This document shows, in pieces, positions 1 through 7,057 of a DNA stretch of 23,871 nucleotides. The stretch is taken from assembly GCA_031256815.1 (NCBI GenBank), contig JAIRPU010000157.1, positions 1 through 23,871 on the forward strand. The letters run 5' to 3'. Made by a program: the position numbers and the translations under genes. Every line of letters starts with the position of its first letter. The stretch's first letter is position 1. The notes under the pieces were generated by a model. The model made no database searches and was not told the origin of the DNA. It saw only the letters and a list, made by a program, of their open reading frames with translations. Source of the stretch: Spirochaetaceae bacterium. GTDB lineage: Bacteria; Spirochaetota; Spirochaetia; Treponematales; Breznakiellaceae.

Positions 1-285
1 ATAGAGGACAAACTCTGGCTGCCCACAGAGCGGGAGATGTTCGGCAGTAACACGTATAGCAGTTCCGCTTACGAGACAGATGCAAACCAGGGCAGGCTGG
101 GATACTACAAAGACGACGCCAGCAGAAAAAAAACAGCATTTTATCAATCTACTGGCTATTGGTTAGCGTCCCCCTCTTCTACAGGCGAATTCTGTGCTGT
201 CAAAGACAACGGTAGTATCGACAAAGGCAGCGGCGGCTGGCCTTTTCCAGAGCGGGGCGCCGCCCCTGCCTTCGCTGTCAAATAG
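1..285 (+). CDS. DUF6273-type protein, C-terminal fragment
   Basis: The reading frame is open from base 1 to the TAG at 283-285, so the gene begins outside the window and only about 94 C-terminal residues are seen. They carry the pattern I associate with DUF6273: LWLPTEREMFG near the start, then a tyrosine- and glutamine-rich stretch, the YWLASP motif, a segment with FCAVKDNGS, and a C-terminal APAFAVK. The domain is common in surface or secreted proteins of gut bacteria and is of unknown function; some relatives resemble formylglycine-generating or C-type-lectin-like folds. The ATG at 37 is almost certainly internal, because the conserved LPTERE motif lies before it. A bidirectional terminator follows at 350-383. 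Family call fairly confident, function unknown. Confidence 0.7.
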   Translation: MEDKLWLPTEREMFGSNTYSSSAYETDANQGRLGYYKDDASRKKTAFYQSTGYWLASPSSTGEFCAVKDNGSIDKGSGGWPFPERGAAPAFAVK

Positions 286-349
286 CCAGGCTGTTTAACG
301 CGCGCTCCCGCTTCTCCGCGCTTTATGCGGAGGGTGGGGGCAGTTTCTT

Positions 350-383
350 AAAAAAGCCCGTCCGCTTTGCGGCGGGCTTTTTT
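350..383. terminator. Bidirectional rho-independent terminator
   Basis: An A6 run and a G+C-rich stem (GCCCG, bulged T, CCGC against GCGGCGGGC) with a TTT loop are followed by a T6 run. Because both flanks are homopolymeric, the same hairpin can end transcription of the DUF6273 gene from the left and of the abi gene from the right. A smaller hairpin, CTCCGC/GCGGAG at 314-332, precedes it. Confidence 0.85.
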
Positions 384-396
384 CTCGGCCGCGGCG
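381..396 (+). repeat. 16-bp direct repeat, left of abi
   Basis: The 16-mer TTTCTCGGCCGCGGCG here recurs identically at 1402-1417 in the same orientation. The two copies bracket the abi gene and its promoter, leaving about 1.0 kb between them. The repeat contains the short palindromes CGGCCG and CCGCGG. Confidence 0.75.
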
Positions 397-416
397 TTAT
401 TACATAGAAAAAGAGT

Positions 417-1295
417 TTAGTTTTCACTCATTGAAAAAACTAATAATTTACGCCAATTACCTGTAAAACCTATATGTTTAAAATCTATATCATTATTATA
501 TTCGTCTACCAAAGCGCATATCGCGCTATATACCTCTTTGTTCCATTCTGTTTTATCCGCATAAAGCGTTTTGAGAACTAAAAGCATACCGAATACTCTT
601 TGTTTGTCTGTTTTTTTTAAATCTTGTAATCCTGCCGGTATTGCGGAAAAAATTCTGTAATACAATCTTCCATGATGAGCGCAAATATTTCGCAAATCTG
701 TACAACATCGAAACCAACTCATAAGTATTTTAGGTGTCGCAACGGACAATTCTTTTGCTAACATTTTTTGAGCGTATGTTGGCAATACCGAGTAAAATCG
801 TGATAGCATACCGAAAGTAAACAATTCTATTATAACCCATATCGGAAAATTTCCGTCATATTTTTCCACATGGTGTCTAACAAATAAAATTCTTGAGTTT
901 TTTTGTTTCTCTGATTCTATAAGTTCTAATAAATTATTATAGTTTTTGTGCGCTTTGAAATTATTACTATCCATATATCCAAGAGCGCCATAGTTTTTTG
1001 CGTGATAATACGCGATTTTAGTTCGCAAATAAATTTCTGTTCTGGCAATAGCAGCAAAGATAATATTCCGTAATTTCCGGTCGAACTCGTATATTCTGAA
1101 AATTTTTTTAAAAGTCGTCCCCTTTCTGTAAAATCCATCTGATTGTTTAAATGGTAAGAAATACGCGGAAAATCTGTAATAGTTCAGCCGTGATAGAACA
1201 TAGACCGCAAACGGTTTGTCTTCTATCTCGCAGCCATTAGAACAAATTTTTTCGACTTGTGCTTCGTATGTTAGAAAAGGTTTGACATTATTCAT
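417..1295 (-). CDS. Abi family abortive-infection protein (AbiD/AbiF, HEPN-type)
   Basis: A 292-residue protein of the Abi_2 (AbiD/AbiF) family, whose members act as growth-arresting phage-defence effectors with an RNase-like HEPN fold. Visible hallmarks are the N-terminal KPFLTYEAQVEKI segment, LNYYRFSAYFLPF, the FDRKLRNII helix, the FPIWVIIELFTFGMLSRFY block and the C-terminal LRNICAHHGRLYYR. The last contains the R-x4-H signature of HEPN nucleases. The ATG at 1295 is chosen over the upstream ATG at 1319 because AGGGGAG lies eight bases before it and the family starts here. The gene is A+T-rich compared with its neighbours, is bracketed by a 16-bp direct repeat and stands alone, which suggests horizontal acquisition. 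Family call is strong; the defence role is inferred from the family. Confidence 0.88.
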   Translation of the reverse strand: MNNVKPFLTYEAQVEKICSNGCEIEDKPFAVYVLSRLNYYRFSAYFLPFKQSDGFYRKGTTFKKIFRIYEFDRKLRNIIFAAIARTEIYLRTKIAYYHAKNYGALGYMDSNNFKAHKNYNNLLELIESEKQKNSRILFVRHHVEKYDGNFPIWVIIELFTFGMLSRFYSVLPTYAQKMLAKELSVATPKILMSWFRCCTDLRNICAHHGRLYYRIFSAIPAGLQDLKKTDKQRVFGMLLVLKTLYADKTEWNKEVYSAICALVDEYNNDIDFKHIGFTGNWRKLLVFSMSEN

Positions 1296-1338
1296 AATAA
1301 TGTCTCCCCTGGGACACATTGTTAGGAGGTGCGGGGAG
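1286..1338 (-). promoter_or_regulatory. abi leader: start codon and SD inside inverted repeats
   Basis: In the minus-strand transcript the abi start codon lies as the 3-base spacer of a 7-bp inverted repeat (CATTATT-ATG-AATAATG, 1286-1302). The Shine-Dalgarno GGGGAG (1304-1309) is exactly complementary to CUCCCC (1333-1338) 23 bases upstream. Both elements needed for translation can therefore be paired in the mRNA. The inverted repeats are seen directly; translational control is inferred. Confidence 0.5.
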
Positions 1339-1352
1339 TACTGTTGAATACT

Positions 1353-1381
1353 ATCCTACATCATTTTGTAAGATTTATCAA
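1353..1381 (-). promoter_or_regulatory. Probable sigma70 promoter of abi
   Basis: Read on the minus strand: TTGATA (1376-1381), a 17-base spacer, then TAGGAT (1353-1358). Predicted transcription starts about 50 bases before the abi start codon, so the leader includes the CUCCCC element that can pair with the Shine-Dalgarno sequence. The -10 match is only moderate. Confidence 0.5.
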
Positions 1382-1401
1382 TAGAGCGTCTTATTCGTTT
1401 C

Positions 1402-1417
1402 TTTCTCGGCCGCGGCG
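1402..1417 (+). repeat. 16-bp direct repeat, right of abi
   Basis: Second identical copy of TTTCTCGGCCGCGGCG, 25 bases beyond the abi promoter. See the copy at 381-396. Confidence 0.75.
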
Positions 1418-1446
1418 CGGCTACCCGCCTGCTTCAAAAATAAAGC

Positions 1447-1475
1447 TTGACATATTGTCCTAGTTGTTCTATATT
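1447..1475 (+). promoter_or_regulatory. Strong sigma70 promoter of the envelope ABC operon
   Basis: TTGACA (1447-1452), a 17-base spacer, then TATATT (1470-1475): a consensus -35 and a near-consensus -10. Transcription should start near 1482, giving a leader of about 30 bases. The -10 and start site lie inside the large palindrome at 1465-1504. Confidence 0.8.
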
Positions 1476-1504
1476 GTATTATGTAAATAATACAATATAG
1501 AACA
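1465..1504. promoter_or_regulatory. Perfect 18-bp-arm palindrome, probable operator
   Basis: Bases 1465-1482 and 1487-1504 are exact reverse complements separated by GTAA. The element covers the -10 hexamer, the predicted start site and the first bases of the leader. Only the right arm would be transcribed, so it is better explained as a DNA site for a dimeric or tetrameric repressor than as an RNA hairpin. No regulator gene lies next to it, so the cognate protein must act from elsewhere. Confidence 0.75.
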
Positions 1505-1513
1505 GGGGGCAGT

Positions 1514-2254
1514 ATGAACGCTGTTAAGGATGAGCCTGGTGGGATGAATGCCGTAAAAACAGGGCAAAAAACTGAATTGGTACGCGCGGAGAGTGTAAAG
1601 AAGGACTACAAAATAGGTCAATTGACTGTAAACGCGCTGCAGGGAATAACTCTTGGAATAGAAGCCGGCGAATTTACCGCCATTGTCGGGCCGTCTGGAA
1701 GTGGAAAATCTACGTTTCTTCATTTGGCGGGCTGTCTAGATACCGTTACATCCGGGCAACTGGTAATAAACGGGGTTGATACAGGTTTAATGGACGAAAA
1801 TTCGCTTGCGCTGCTGCGCCGCAGGCAAATTGGCTTTGTGTTTCAGGCATACAATTTAATTCCTGTACTAAGCGCGCTGGAAAATGTATGCTTTCCGCTT
1901 ACGCTTTTAGGCGTAAATAAAAAAGACGCCCGCGAGCGTTCTCTTTCCGCGCTTGCCGAAGTTGGGCTTGCCGATTATGGAAACCGGCGTCCAAAAGAAA
2001 TGTCCGGCGGCCAGCAGCAGCGCGTTGCAATAGCCCGCGCGCTTGTTAAAAAACCTTCGCTAATTTTGGCCGATGAGCCTACCGCAAATTTGGATTCCAA
2101 AACAGGGCAGGCAATACTGGAAATTATGCTCTCTCTCAATAAAACCGCAGGAACTACCTTTGTATTTTCAACGCACGATTCAATGGTAATGGAATATGCC
2201 AGGAGGCTTGTGTTTTTGCGTGACGGAATTATAGATAACGAACGTATAAAATAA
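1514..2254 (+). CDS. ABC transporter ATPase, LolD/MacB type
   Basis: A 246-residue cytoplasmic ATPase that should power the two permeases encoded next. Walker A is GPSGSGKST (residues 59-67), the Q-loop is Q111 in FQAYNLIPV, the signature is MSGGQQQR (163-170), Walker B is LILADEP (183-189), and the switch histidine is H221 in STHD. The SALENV segment after the Q-loop and the overall size fit the LolD/MacB/FtsE group, which serves extrusion or lipoprotein-release systems rather than importers. The N-terminus is odd: MNAVK occurs twice, at residues 1-5 and 11-15, each copy with its own ATG (1514 and 1544). The first has AGGGGG only four bases upstream; the second has a weak GGTGGG, so the true start is uncertain. 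First gene of a five-gene operon, 12 bases before the next. Confidence 0.9.
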   Translation: MNAVKDEPGGMNAVKTGQKTELVRAESVKKDYKIGQLTVNALQGITLGIEAGEFTAIVGPSGSGKSTFLHLAGCLDTVTSGQLVINGVDTGLMDENSLALLRRRQIGFVFQAYNLIPVLSALENVCFPLTLLGVNKKDARERSLSALAEVGLADYGNRRPKEMSGGQQQRVAIARALVKKPSLILADEPTANLDSKTGQAILEIMLSLNKTAGTTFVFSTHDSMVMEYARRLVFLRDGIIDNERIK

Positions 2255-2266
2255 AGAAGGAACCTT

Positions 2267-3784
2267 ATGACAATTAATGAAATAATTGAACTAAAACGCA
2301 TAGCTTTTCGCAGTTTAATGCGCCACAAAATGAAGACTTTTTTAACTTGCGCCGGCGTTATGGTAAGCACAGCGCTTTATATTTGGATGCAAAGCTGGCT
2401 GGGCGGCCTTATGCTTGAATCGAGGCGCAATATTGTTAATTACGAAATGGGCGCGGCAAAAGTACAAACAAAACTCTATTTTCAAAATAAAGATGAACTG
2501 CCCTCTTACGAAACTTTTACCGGATGGGAAGTATATGCAAAAGCGCTGGAAAATGCAGGATACAATGCCGCGCCGCGTTATACTTTTTCCGGAACTATAT
2601 ATTCGCAGGAAGCATTTGCCCCTGTTGCCGTATATGGAATTGAGCCGGATGCGGAAAAACGGATTTTGCTTTATGCCGATTATGTTGAGTTTGGCCGTTT
2701 TGTCAAAAATGGTGAATTTCAGGCTGTTTTAGGCGCAATGACGGCGGAAAAACTAAAAGCGGGAATCCCAACGCGAATTCCAAAAGATGAATTCGAGATG
2801 TTTGTTTCCGGCGCGGCAGATGCGGGCGAAGCGGAGTTTATCCGTTCATGCTATTCGCCAATGGAAACAAATATTGAAACAAAAACGCTGTATGTACTCA
2901 AGCGTTCAATAGACAAGGCAAGCTCTGAGCGGCTTTGGAATATTTGCGATAACGCAGGCCGTAACGATGTTCGAATTGCTACTGTGATTGATTTTAAAGA
3001 TGATTCCGGAAAGGTGCGTCATGTAAATCAGGTTATCGATTTAAAAATAGCCGGAATTATAAACTCTCCCGACCCCGCAACAAATTTTAATGCGGTTTAT
3101 GTACCGCTTGATGTTTTACAGGACGAAGAAGGGATGATGCTCCAGGGCGCGGTAACAGAGATTCTTATCCGCGCTAAAGATGCTATTCCGGGCAGCGCCG
3201 CAGAAAAAAAAGAAAGCAAAGAAGCAATACGCGCCGGCCTGGAATTAAAACTTGCCGAAGCCGGAGAGATGCTCCCTGCCGAACTTGATGTTTATACATG
3301 GCAGGAATACAACGAAGACTATCTTGGATACGAAAAGCTTGAATCCGGCTCAACAAAAATATTATCGTTTTTACTTTTTTTTCTTGCGCTTATAGGAATA
3401 TCAAATACCATGCTGCTTGCCATATTGGAACGCACAAAAGAAACCGGAATGATGAGGGCGCTTGGAATGAGTTCAGGACAAATTACTGCGGCGTATTTTT
3501 TTGAAGCGCTTGCCATAGGATTTTTGGGTTCAATATTGGGCGTAATTTTAGGCTGTATTTTGAATTATCCCATGGTAAAATACGGGCTTGATTTTTCCGG
3601 TATGCTGGAACAGTTTGGCGGCAGTATGGGTTATAGAATATCCGGTAATTTCCGCGGTATGTGGGATTTTCCGGTTATAATATTTACGCCGCTTGTCGCA
3701 ACTTTACTTTCCGGTCTTATGGCAATAGCGCCGGTTCGCCGCGCGTTGCGAATGAATATAATTGAAGTTCTCCGTTTTGAATAA
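2267..3784 (+). CDS. ABC transporter permease, FtsX/MacB type (first)
   Basis: A 505-residue inner-membrane permease with the four-helix FtsX/MacB/LolC-E layout. One N-terminal helix (about 24-46) is followed by a large extracytoplasmic domain (about 50-360) and three C-terminal helices (about 364-388, 405-433 and 469-490). The cytoplasmic coupling segment ERTKETGMMRALGMS (388-402) is the usual contact with a LolD-like ATPase, and the APVRRALRMNIIEVLRFE tail is typical. AGAAGGAA precedes the ATG by four bases. Partner of the next gene; two different permeases with one ATPase recalls LolCDE. The extracytoplasmic domain is longer than in the second permease. Substrate cannot be read from sequence. 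Confidence 0.87.
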   Translation: MTINEIIELKRIAFRSLMRHKMKTFLTCAGVMVSTALYIWMQSWLGGLMLESRRNIVNYEMGAAKVQTKLYFQNKDELPSYETFTGWEVYAKALENAGYNAAPRYTFSGTIYSQEAFAPVAVYGIEPDAEKRILLYADYVEFGRFVKNGEFQAVLGAMTAEKLKAGIPTRIPKDEFEMFVSGAADAGEAEFIRSCYSPMETNIETKTLYVLKRSIDKASSERLWNICDNAGRNDVRIATVIDFKDDSGKVRHVNQVIDLKIAGIINSPDPATNFNAVYVPLDVLQDEEGMMLQGAVTEILIRAKDAIPGSAAEKKESKEAIRAGLELKLAEAGEMLPAELDVYTWQEYNEDYLGYEKLESGSTKILSFLLFFLALIGISNTMLLAILERTKETGMMRALGMSSGQITAAYFFEALAIGFLGSILGVILGCILNYPMVKYGLDFSGMLEQFGGSMGYRISGNFRGMWDFPVIIFTPLVATLLSGLMAIAPVRRALRMNIIEVLRFE

Positions 3785-3810
3785 ACAGCGGCGTAAACAA
3801 GGAGTATAAA

Positions 3811-5082
3811 ATGAATCATATTAAACCCTCTGGAACCAGCGCGCTTTTAACAATAGCGTTTAGAAATATTTTTAGAAACAAGCGCCGTACCGGTTTTTGC
3901 GTCATCGCTGTAGGAACCGCCGTATTTTTTATTGTGTTTTATTCATCAATGATAGCAGGTACAATTAACAGCATACGCGAAGTTGTGCGCGTATTTGAAA
4001 CAGGAGATATTCGCATTGTTTCCAGGCAATTTGAAGCGGAAAGTGAATACAGCCCTGTTCAGTATCCTGCGGCGCAGGGACAAAGCCTTAACACGGTTAT
4101 TGCGGAAATAATGGCTGTTCCAGGCGTTAAAGCAGTGTTTCCACGGATAAATACCTATGCCTCTCTTATGGAAAGCAGTATAAAACACGCATTCATTTGG
4201 GGGCTTAAAATTAACGAAGAAATTAAATTGAATAACTTTAATTTAACAGAACGTAACAGCGGTATAATTGAAGGGCGTTATCCTTCGCCTGGCAGCAACG
4301 AGTGCGCCATAGGCGCGCGTTTGGCCGAAAAAGCCGGACTAAAAATAGGCGATGAAATTCCGCTTAAAACCGTTTCTTCGCAGTTTTCAGACAAGCTCTG
4401 GTCGCCGGTTGTTTCGGGTATATTTAGCTTTGATTATGCAAAGGCCGATGGAGAAGTAATTATCGCCGATTACGAAAGGCTTGCCCGCCTTCTCGTGCTT
4501 AACGATGAAACACAGCAGATTATTGTTTATGCGGAAAATCCTGATAAACTTAAAAAAATTGTTTCTGAAATTGAAAAAATTACAGGAGAGGACAATTCGG
4601 TTACAGAATGGAATGAACAGTACTGGATTGTGCTTATGAATATGTATCAGCCTTTTTATTTTTGTCTTTATTTAATTTTTCTTATTGTAGCTTGTCTGCT
4701 AATTATCAATACAGTAACAATGATTATCCACGAAAGAATAAAAGAAATCGGTATGATGGGGAGTCTTGGCATGACGCGAAAGGAAATAGTTGAAGTTTTC
4801 TTTTTTGAGTCGGTGTTTTTATCTATGGCGGGAGCCTCTGCCGGCGTTATTGCCGGAGGAATACTTACAGGCATTTTAAGTAATTTCCCGCTGCGCTGGA
4901 CAAGCTTAACCGGAGAAAGCACATTTTCTGCAATGCCGGCGGCAAACTCTATTTTTCTTCAATTTAGTTTGCTGGATCTTGCAAAAAGCTGGTGTTTGGG
5001 AGTTGTTACCGCATCGATTTTTACGCTGCTTTCCAGTTTGAAAAGCGCGTTTGTGCGCCCTGTAGAGGCGTTAAGAAGATAG
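3811..5082 (+). CDS. ABC transporter permease, FtsX/LolE type (second)
   Basis: A 423-residue permease of the same family. The N-terminal IAFRNIFRNKRRT segment precedes helix 1 (about 28-50), followed by an extracytoplasmic domain (about 55-275) and three C-terminal helices starting near 282, 328 and 388. The coupling motif is ERIKEIGMMGSLGMT (308-322). The AFRNIFRNKRRT opening is typical of permeases in lipoprotein-release-type ABC systems. AAGGAG lies six bases before the ATG. It probably forms a heterodimer with the preceding permease. The following 94 bases contain a hairpin, then the LolA-like gene. Confidence 0.87.
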   Translation: MNHIKPSGTSALLTIAFRNIFRNKRRTGFCVIAVGTAVFFIVFYSSMIAGTINSIREVVRVFETGDIRIVSRQFEAESEYSPVQYPAAQGQSLNTVIAEIMAVPGVKAVFPRINTYASLMESSIKHAFIWGLKINEEIKLNNFNLTERNSGIIEGRYPSPGSNECAIGARLAEKAGLKIGDEIPLKTVSSQFSDKLWSPVVSGIFSFDYAKADGEVIIADYERLARLLVLNDETQQIIVYAENPDKLKKIVSEIEKITGEDNSVTEWNEQYWIVLMNMYQPFYFCLYLIFLIVACLLIINTVTMIIHERIKEIGMMGSLGMTRKEIVEVFFFESVFLSMAGASAGVIAGGILTGILSNFPLRWTSLTGESTFSAMPAANSIFLQFSLLDLAKSWCLGVVTASIFTLLSSLKSAFVRPVEALRR

Positions 5083-5101
5083 CGGTGTTTTGTCAATCGC
5101 G

Positions 5102-5135
5102 GCGTTATGCGGTTTATAAACGGCATAACGCTTTT
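5102..5135 (+). terminator. Hairpin with short T run, possible partial terminator
   Basis: GCGTTATGC (5102-5110) pairs with GCATAACGC (5123-5131), and the inner GTTTATAAAC is itself palindromic. CTTTTAAG follows. With only four T residues this is probably a weak terminator or mRNA-stabilising structure that lowers expression of the two distal genes, not a full stop. Confidence 0.5.
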
Positions 5136-5176
5136 AAGTGTTTAATATCTTGTTGAATATTTTTTGGAGGATTTTT

Positions 5177-5914
5177 ATGAAAAATTTTTTTGCCGTTTTA
5201 TTGTTTTTAATGGTATGCGTAAATATTTTTGCGCAGGAGCCGTCCGCCGAAGAGCTGCTTCGCCGTGTTGATGATAACGAAATTTACGATACAATTGTCT
5301 ACGAAGGCGAAATGATAATTGAATATCAAAAGCGCCGTTATGTAAAAACAATGCGCGCCGCTGCGCGTGGTTCAACCGATTCTTTTATTGAGTTTACAAA
5401 CAAGGAAGACGCGGGTACCAAATACCTAAAAAAAGGTTCAAAACTTTATGTATATTCGCCGGATATAGAAAAGGTAGTGCTTATTTCAGGCCATATGCTT
5501 AAAGAATCGATTATGGGCAGCGACCTTTCTTATGAAGACACAGTAAATAACGACACGCTGTCTTCGCGTTATACGCCGGTTCTTGCCGGAAGCGCTGTAT
5601 ACAACGAAAAAAACTGCTATTTGCTGGAGCTTAGCGCAAAAAACAAAACAGAAAGTTATCCAAAACAAAAATTGTGGATAGATAAAAGTTCAGGCGACCT
5701 TGTTCATTCGGAACAATTTGCGCTTTCCGGCGCAAAATTAAAAGAGTTTACTCTTTTAAAAACAGAACAAATTGGAAAACGGCGCTTCCCTGTACAATAT
5801 GAAATGCGTGACGCCATGCGTAAAGACAGCAGAACAATTTTTGTTATGAACAAAATTGAACTTGATAAACCGGTTGCAGAATCTGTATTCAGTATAAGAA
5901 ATCTGGAACGTTAA
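5177..5914 (+). CDS. LolA-like periplasmic carrier (outer-membrane lipoprotein-sorting protein type)
   Basis: A 245-residue exported protein. The ATG at 5177 is preferred to the in-frame ATG at 5138, because GGAGG stands six bases before it and a clean signal peptide begins there (MKNFFAVLLFLMVCVNIFAQ, cleavage likely after FA). The mature part matches the LolA-like family annotated as outer membrane lipoprotein-sorting protein: EELLRRVDDN near its N-terminus, a series of beta-strand segments, KYLKKGSKLYVYSPD, the KQKLWIDKSSGDLVHSEQF strand pair and a C-terminal VFSIRNLER. Such proteins form an open beta half-barrel that carries a lipid or acyl group through the periplasm. With the LolCDE-like pump upstream and a barrel gene three bases downstream, it is the likely shuttle between the two membranes. 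Confidence 0.85.
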   Translation: MKNFFAVLLFLMVCVNIFAQEPSAEELLRRVDDNEIYDTIVYEGEMIIEYQKRRYVKTMRAAARGSTDSFIEFTNKEDAGTKYLKKGSKLYVYSPDIEKVVLISGHMLKESIMGSDLSYEDTVNNDTLSSRYTPVLAGSAVYNEKNCYLLELSAKNKTESYPKQKLWIDKSSGDLVHSEQFALSGAKLKEFTLLKTEQIGKRRFPVQYEMRDAMRKDSRTIFVMNKIELDKPVAESVFSIRNLER

Positions 5915-5917
5915 ATA

Positions 5918-7057
5918 ATGAATAAAATTCTTTTGCGTCTTTCCGGTACATGGTTTGCGGCGGCGGCGTTGTTTGTATTTGTTTGCGCGGCGCTTCCCGC
6001 GCAAAGCGTTAAGTTTTCCGGCATTTTCGACAGTAAGCTAACGCTAAACTTTAAACAGGATGGAGAGGCGGCAGCCGGAATAGAAGAATTTGCAAATTTC
6101 AGGCTGGAGTCCGGAATAAAAGACAAGGCAGTGTTTTTTGCCGCTTTTAACGCCATTGTGCTGTCCGGCTTAATGGCGGAATCCGTGCAGTCAGGCGGCG
6201 GATTTGTGATTGGAGAAAGCTATGCCGCCGCGCTTGAACTGGAACGGCTTTATTTTCGCGCAAATGGCGGCATATTTGATGTGGAAGCCGGACTTAAACG
6301 GCTTGCGTTTGGTTTTGGTCAGGTGTTTGCCCCCTCCGATTTTTTAAATTCGCGCAATCCGCTTTTTCCGGACGCAAGGCCGCGCGCCGTGCTTGCAGGC
6401 AGCTGCGAGTTTTATCCAAACGACAGCATTATTATTGAACCATTCGTAAGCACATCAAAAAATCCTTTTTATTCAAACGGAACCGGCGCTGTTGCGGGTA
6501 TTTCTGGAATTTATAACAATAGCAGCGCATACATGGAAACGTTCTATGCATTTGAAGCCGGAGAAAACAGCAATAATATTCACCGTGTGGGGTTTTCATT
6601 TAAAACTGATATTGTAATTGGTTTTTGGGTAGACGCGCTTTATTTGTTTGTGCAGCAATTAAATATGAACGAAACAGGACTTTCTTTTAGCGCGGGCGCG
6701 GATTATTCATTTTTTAATGGCAAATGCTATACGCTTTTTGAATATATGTGGTCGGGCAGCAGCTCTGTAACTGCAAAAACCAAAAAAAACATATACGGCT
6801 TTGAAGGGCAAAATTATCTTTATGGGGTATTTAGATTTAATTTTAATGACTGGACAAATGCCTCCGCTGCCTGTCTTGCCGCATTGGATAATTTTTCATG
6901 CACGCCAATTTTAAGCGTTGAATATGGTTTGTTTCAGGGATTTACGCTTGTCTTTCAAACGCAAGTTTCAGTTGCAAAAGAAAGCGATGCGGAATTTTCA
7001 CCGGAAAAAACAAAAACTCTCTGCACGGCAAATATAAAAGCGCGGATGCGGTTTTAA
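5918..7057 (+). CDS. Putative outer-membrane beta-barrel protein
   Basis: A 379-residue protein with a signal peptide (residues 1-28, ending ALPA before QS). The mature part alternates polar and aromatic residues in many short strand-like segments, such as GIFDSKLTLNF, FANFRLESG and YGVFRFNFNDW. It ends in phenylalanine (NIKARMRF), the usual outer-membrane barrel C-terminus. I do not recognise a named family with certainty; the general layout recalls barrel proteins such as DUF1302 that pair with LolA-like proteins and inner-membrane pumps. It begins three bases after the LolA-like gene, so the two are probably translated together. It may be the outer-membrane acceptor or exit of the system. 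Its stop codon overlaps that of the convergent cobO gene. Confidence 0.68.
   Translation: MNKILLRLSGTWFAAAALFVFVCAALPAQSVKFSGIFDSKLTLNFKQDGEAAAGIEEFANFRLESGIKDKAVFFAAFNAIVLSGLMAESVQSGGGFVIGESYAAALELERLYFRANGGIFDVEAGLKRLAFGFGQVFAPSDFLNSRNPLFPDARPRAVLAGSCEFYPNDSIIIEPFVSTSKNPFYSNGTGAVAGISGIYNNSSAYMETFYAFEAGENSNNIHRVGFSFKTDIVIGFWVDALYLFVQQLNMNETGLSFSAGADYSFFNGKCYTLFEYMWSGSSSVTAKTKKNIYGFEGQNYLYGVFRFNFNDWTNASAACLAALDNFSCTPILSVEYGLFQGFTLVFQTQVSVAKESDAEFSPEKTKTLCTANIKARMRF

Noticed and set aside
293..340. GTTTAAC followed by an imperfect hairpin after the DUF6273 gene, considered as another attC-like site.
   Set aside because: No complementary GTTRRRY core was found at a suitable distance, and an ordinary terminator explains the region.
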